From IMG/VR virus record IMGVR_UViG_3300035666_000075, positions 1 through 37,974 of that record: a DNA stretch of 37,974 bases. One strand, given 5' to 3'. Shown here piece by piece: positions 37,610-37,974 of the stretch (position 1 is the first letter of the stretch; the number at the start of each line of letters is the position of its first letter). Source of the stretch: a virus. The notes under the pieces were generated by a model, which was not told the origin of the DNA, did no database searches, and saw only the letters and a list, made by a program, of their open reading frames with translations. The position numbers and the translations under genes were made by a program.

Positions 37610-37974
37610 GCATCTTAATCAAGCCAGCCTACGACTCTGACGCAAGCAGTTACTTTACAACCGCTGGCGTGACGGAGGTTGCGGCCAAGCAACAAATCAG
37701 TCGTTTTGTCACAGGGATCAAAGACCTCGGCCTGTGGAGCAGTATGGTCTGCTGGCCGCTTCGCTCCTCCCAGAATGCGGGGACGGGAACTACGGCATAT
37801 TCGCTGGGGGGATTGGGGACTTACAATGGGACGCTGACGAATGGGCCGACTTGGGGAACTGATGGGGTGGATCTTGATGGCATTAATGACTTTATTGCAA
37901 CATCTATAGGAAATATATACTCCTCTGGCATATCAATTTTGATTGGATTTAATTCAGACAATATCGAAATAATT
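37606..37974 (+). CDS. LamG-like tail/receptor-binding protein (3' partial)
   Basis: The GTG overlaps the previous stop (GTGA). The first 123 residues are visible: VSILIKPAYDSD, then an N-terminal region nearly the same as in the gene at position 1, and the start of a jelly-roll (LDGINDF, YSSGISILIGF). It runs off the window end. It is a paralogue of the gene at 1-747 and carries the second 107-bp perfect repeat. Probably part of a tandem set of interchangeable tip domains. Confidence 0.75.
   Translation, partial: MSILIKPAYDSDASSYFTTAGVTEVAAKQQISRFVTGIKDLGLWSSMVCWPLRSSQNAGTGTTAYSLGGLGTYNGTLTNGPTWGTDGVDLDGINDFIATSIGNIYSSGISILIGFNSDNIEII
37744..37850 (+). repeat. 107-bp perfect repeat, copy 2 (LamG gene)
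   Basis: Identical to 106-212, in the same coding frame, at the other end of the window. See the first copy. Confidence 0.95.

Noticed and set aside
1-37974. Circular genome with direct terminal overlap
   Set aside because: The two ends resemble each other only through paralogous LamG genes. The flanks of the 107-bp block differ on both sides and the last bases do not continue into the first.
1-37974. Prophage or temperate lifestyle genes, tRNAs and insertion sequences
   Set aside because: No integrase, transposase, recognisable repressor, tRNA-like cloverleaf or IS end was found in the coding or non-coding regions; the missing part of the genome could still hold some.

Overview
The window is almost certainly one long piece of an uncultured tailed dsDNA phage (Caudoviricetes) with a lambda-like, siphovirus-type virion plan. 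All supportable genes lie on the plus strand. They are packed tightly, mostly joined by ATGA, GTGA or TGATG overlaps, and no rRNA, tRNA, integrase, phage repressor or host metabolic gene was seen. A Gram-negative host is suggested by two small lipoproteins and a holin / spanin-like / M15-peptidase lysis cassette. No host genus can be named from the sequence. No DNA polymerase, helicase or RNA polymerase is present, so replication and transcription probably rely on the host.

Layout. 1-2458: LamG-type tail protein (5' end missing), a small lipoprotein, a tail fibre, several microproteins and a coiled-coil membrane protein. 2490-9713: tail module, with a tail-tube candidate, an assembly chaperone carrying a classic -1 frameshift signal, a tape measure, tip proteins and a fibre. 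9733-10802: lysis cassette. 10808-19815: early or accessory genes, including a MazG-like hydrolase, a metallophosphoesterase, a DNA-ligase-like nucleotidyltransferase, a PD-(D/E)XK nuclease-like protein, a recombination-type protein with an ExoX-C tail, a replication-initiator-like protein with a candidate origin inside its gene, several HTH proteins, and a C5-cytosine methyltransferase with a second long ORF overprinted on it. 19816-20076: the only sizeable non-coding gap, with a large imperfect hairpin. 20077-21318: ParB-like/N6-N4 DNA methyltransferase. 21352-29780: packaging and head module in lambda order (TerS, HNH, TerL, gpW, portal, protease/scaffold, decoration protein, major capsid protein), ended by a strong terminator. 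29879-34889: glycosyltransferase/methyltransferase cassette inserted between capsid and connector genes. 34907-36140: connector and tail-terminator-like genes, including a duplicated pair. 36158-37974: a repetitive fibrous protein and a second LamG-type protein (3' end missing).

Read as a circle or a permuted genome, the right end (connectors, terminator proteins, fibres) leads naturally into the left end (fibres, tail tube, chaperone, tape measure), so the window looks like a nearly complete genome. The ends do not overlap: they fall in two different paralogous LamG genes that share a perfect 107-bp block. The most interesting items are the overprinted ORF in the cytosine methyltransferase, the -1 frameshift signal, the nested scaffold start, the 988-residue portal fusion, the origin-like iterons, the 71-nt hairpin, and the inserted sugar/methyl-transfer cassette.
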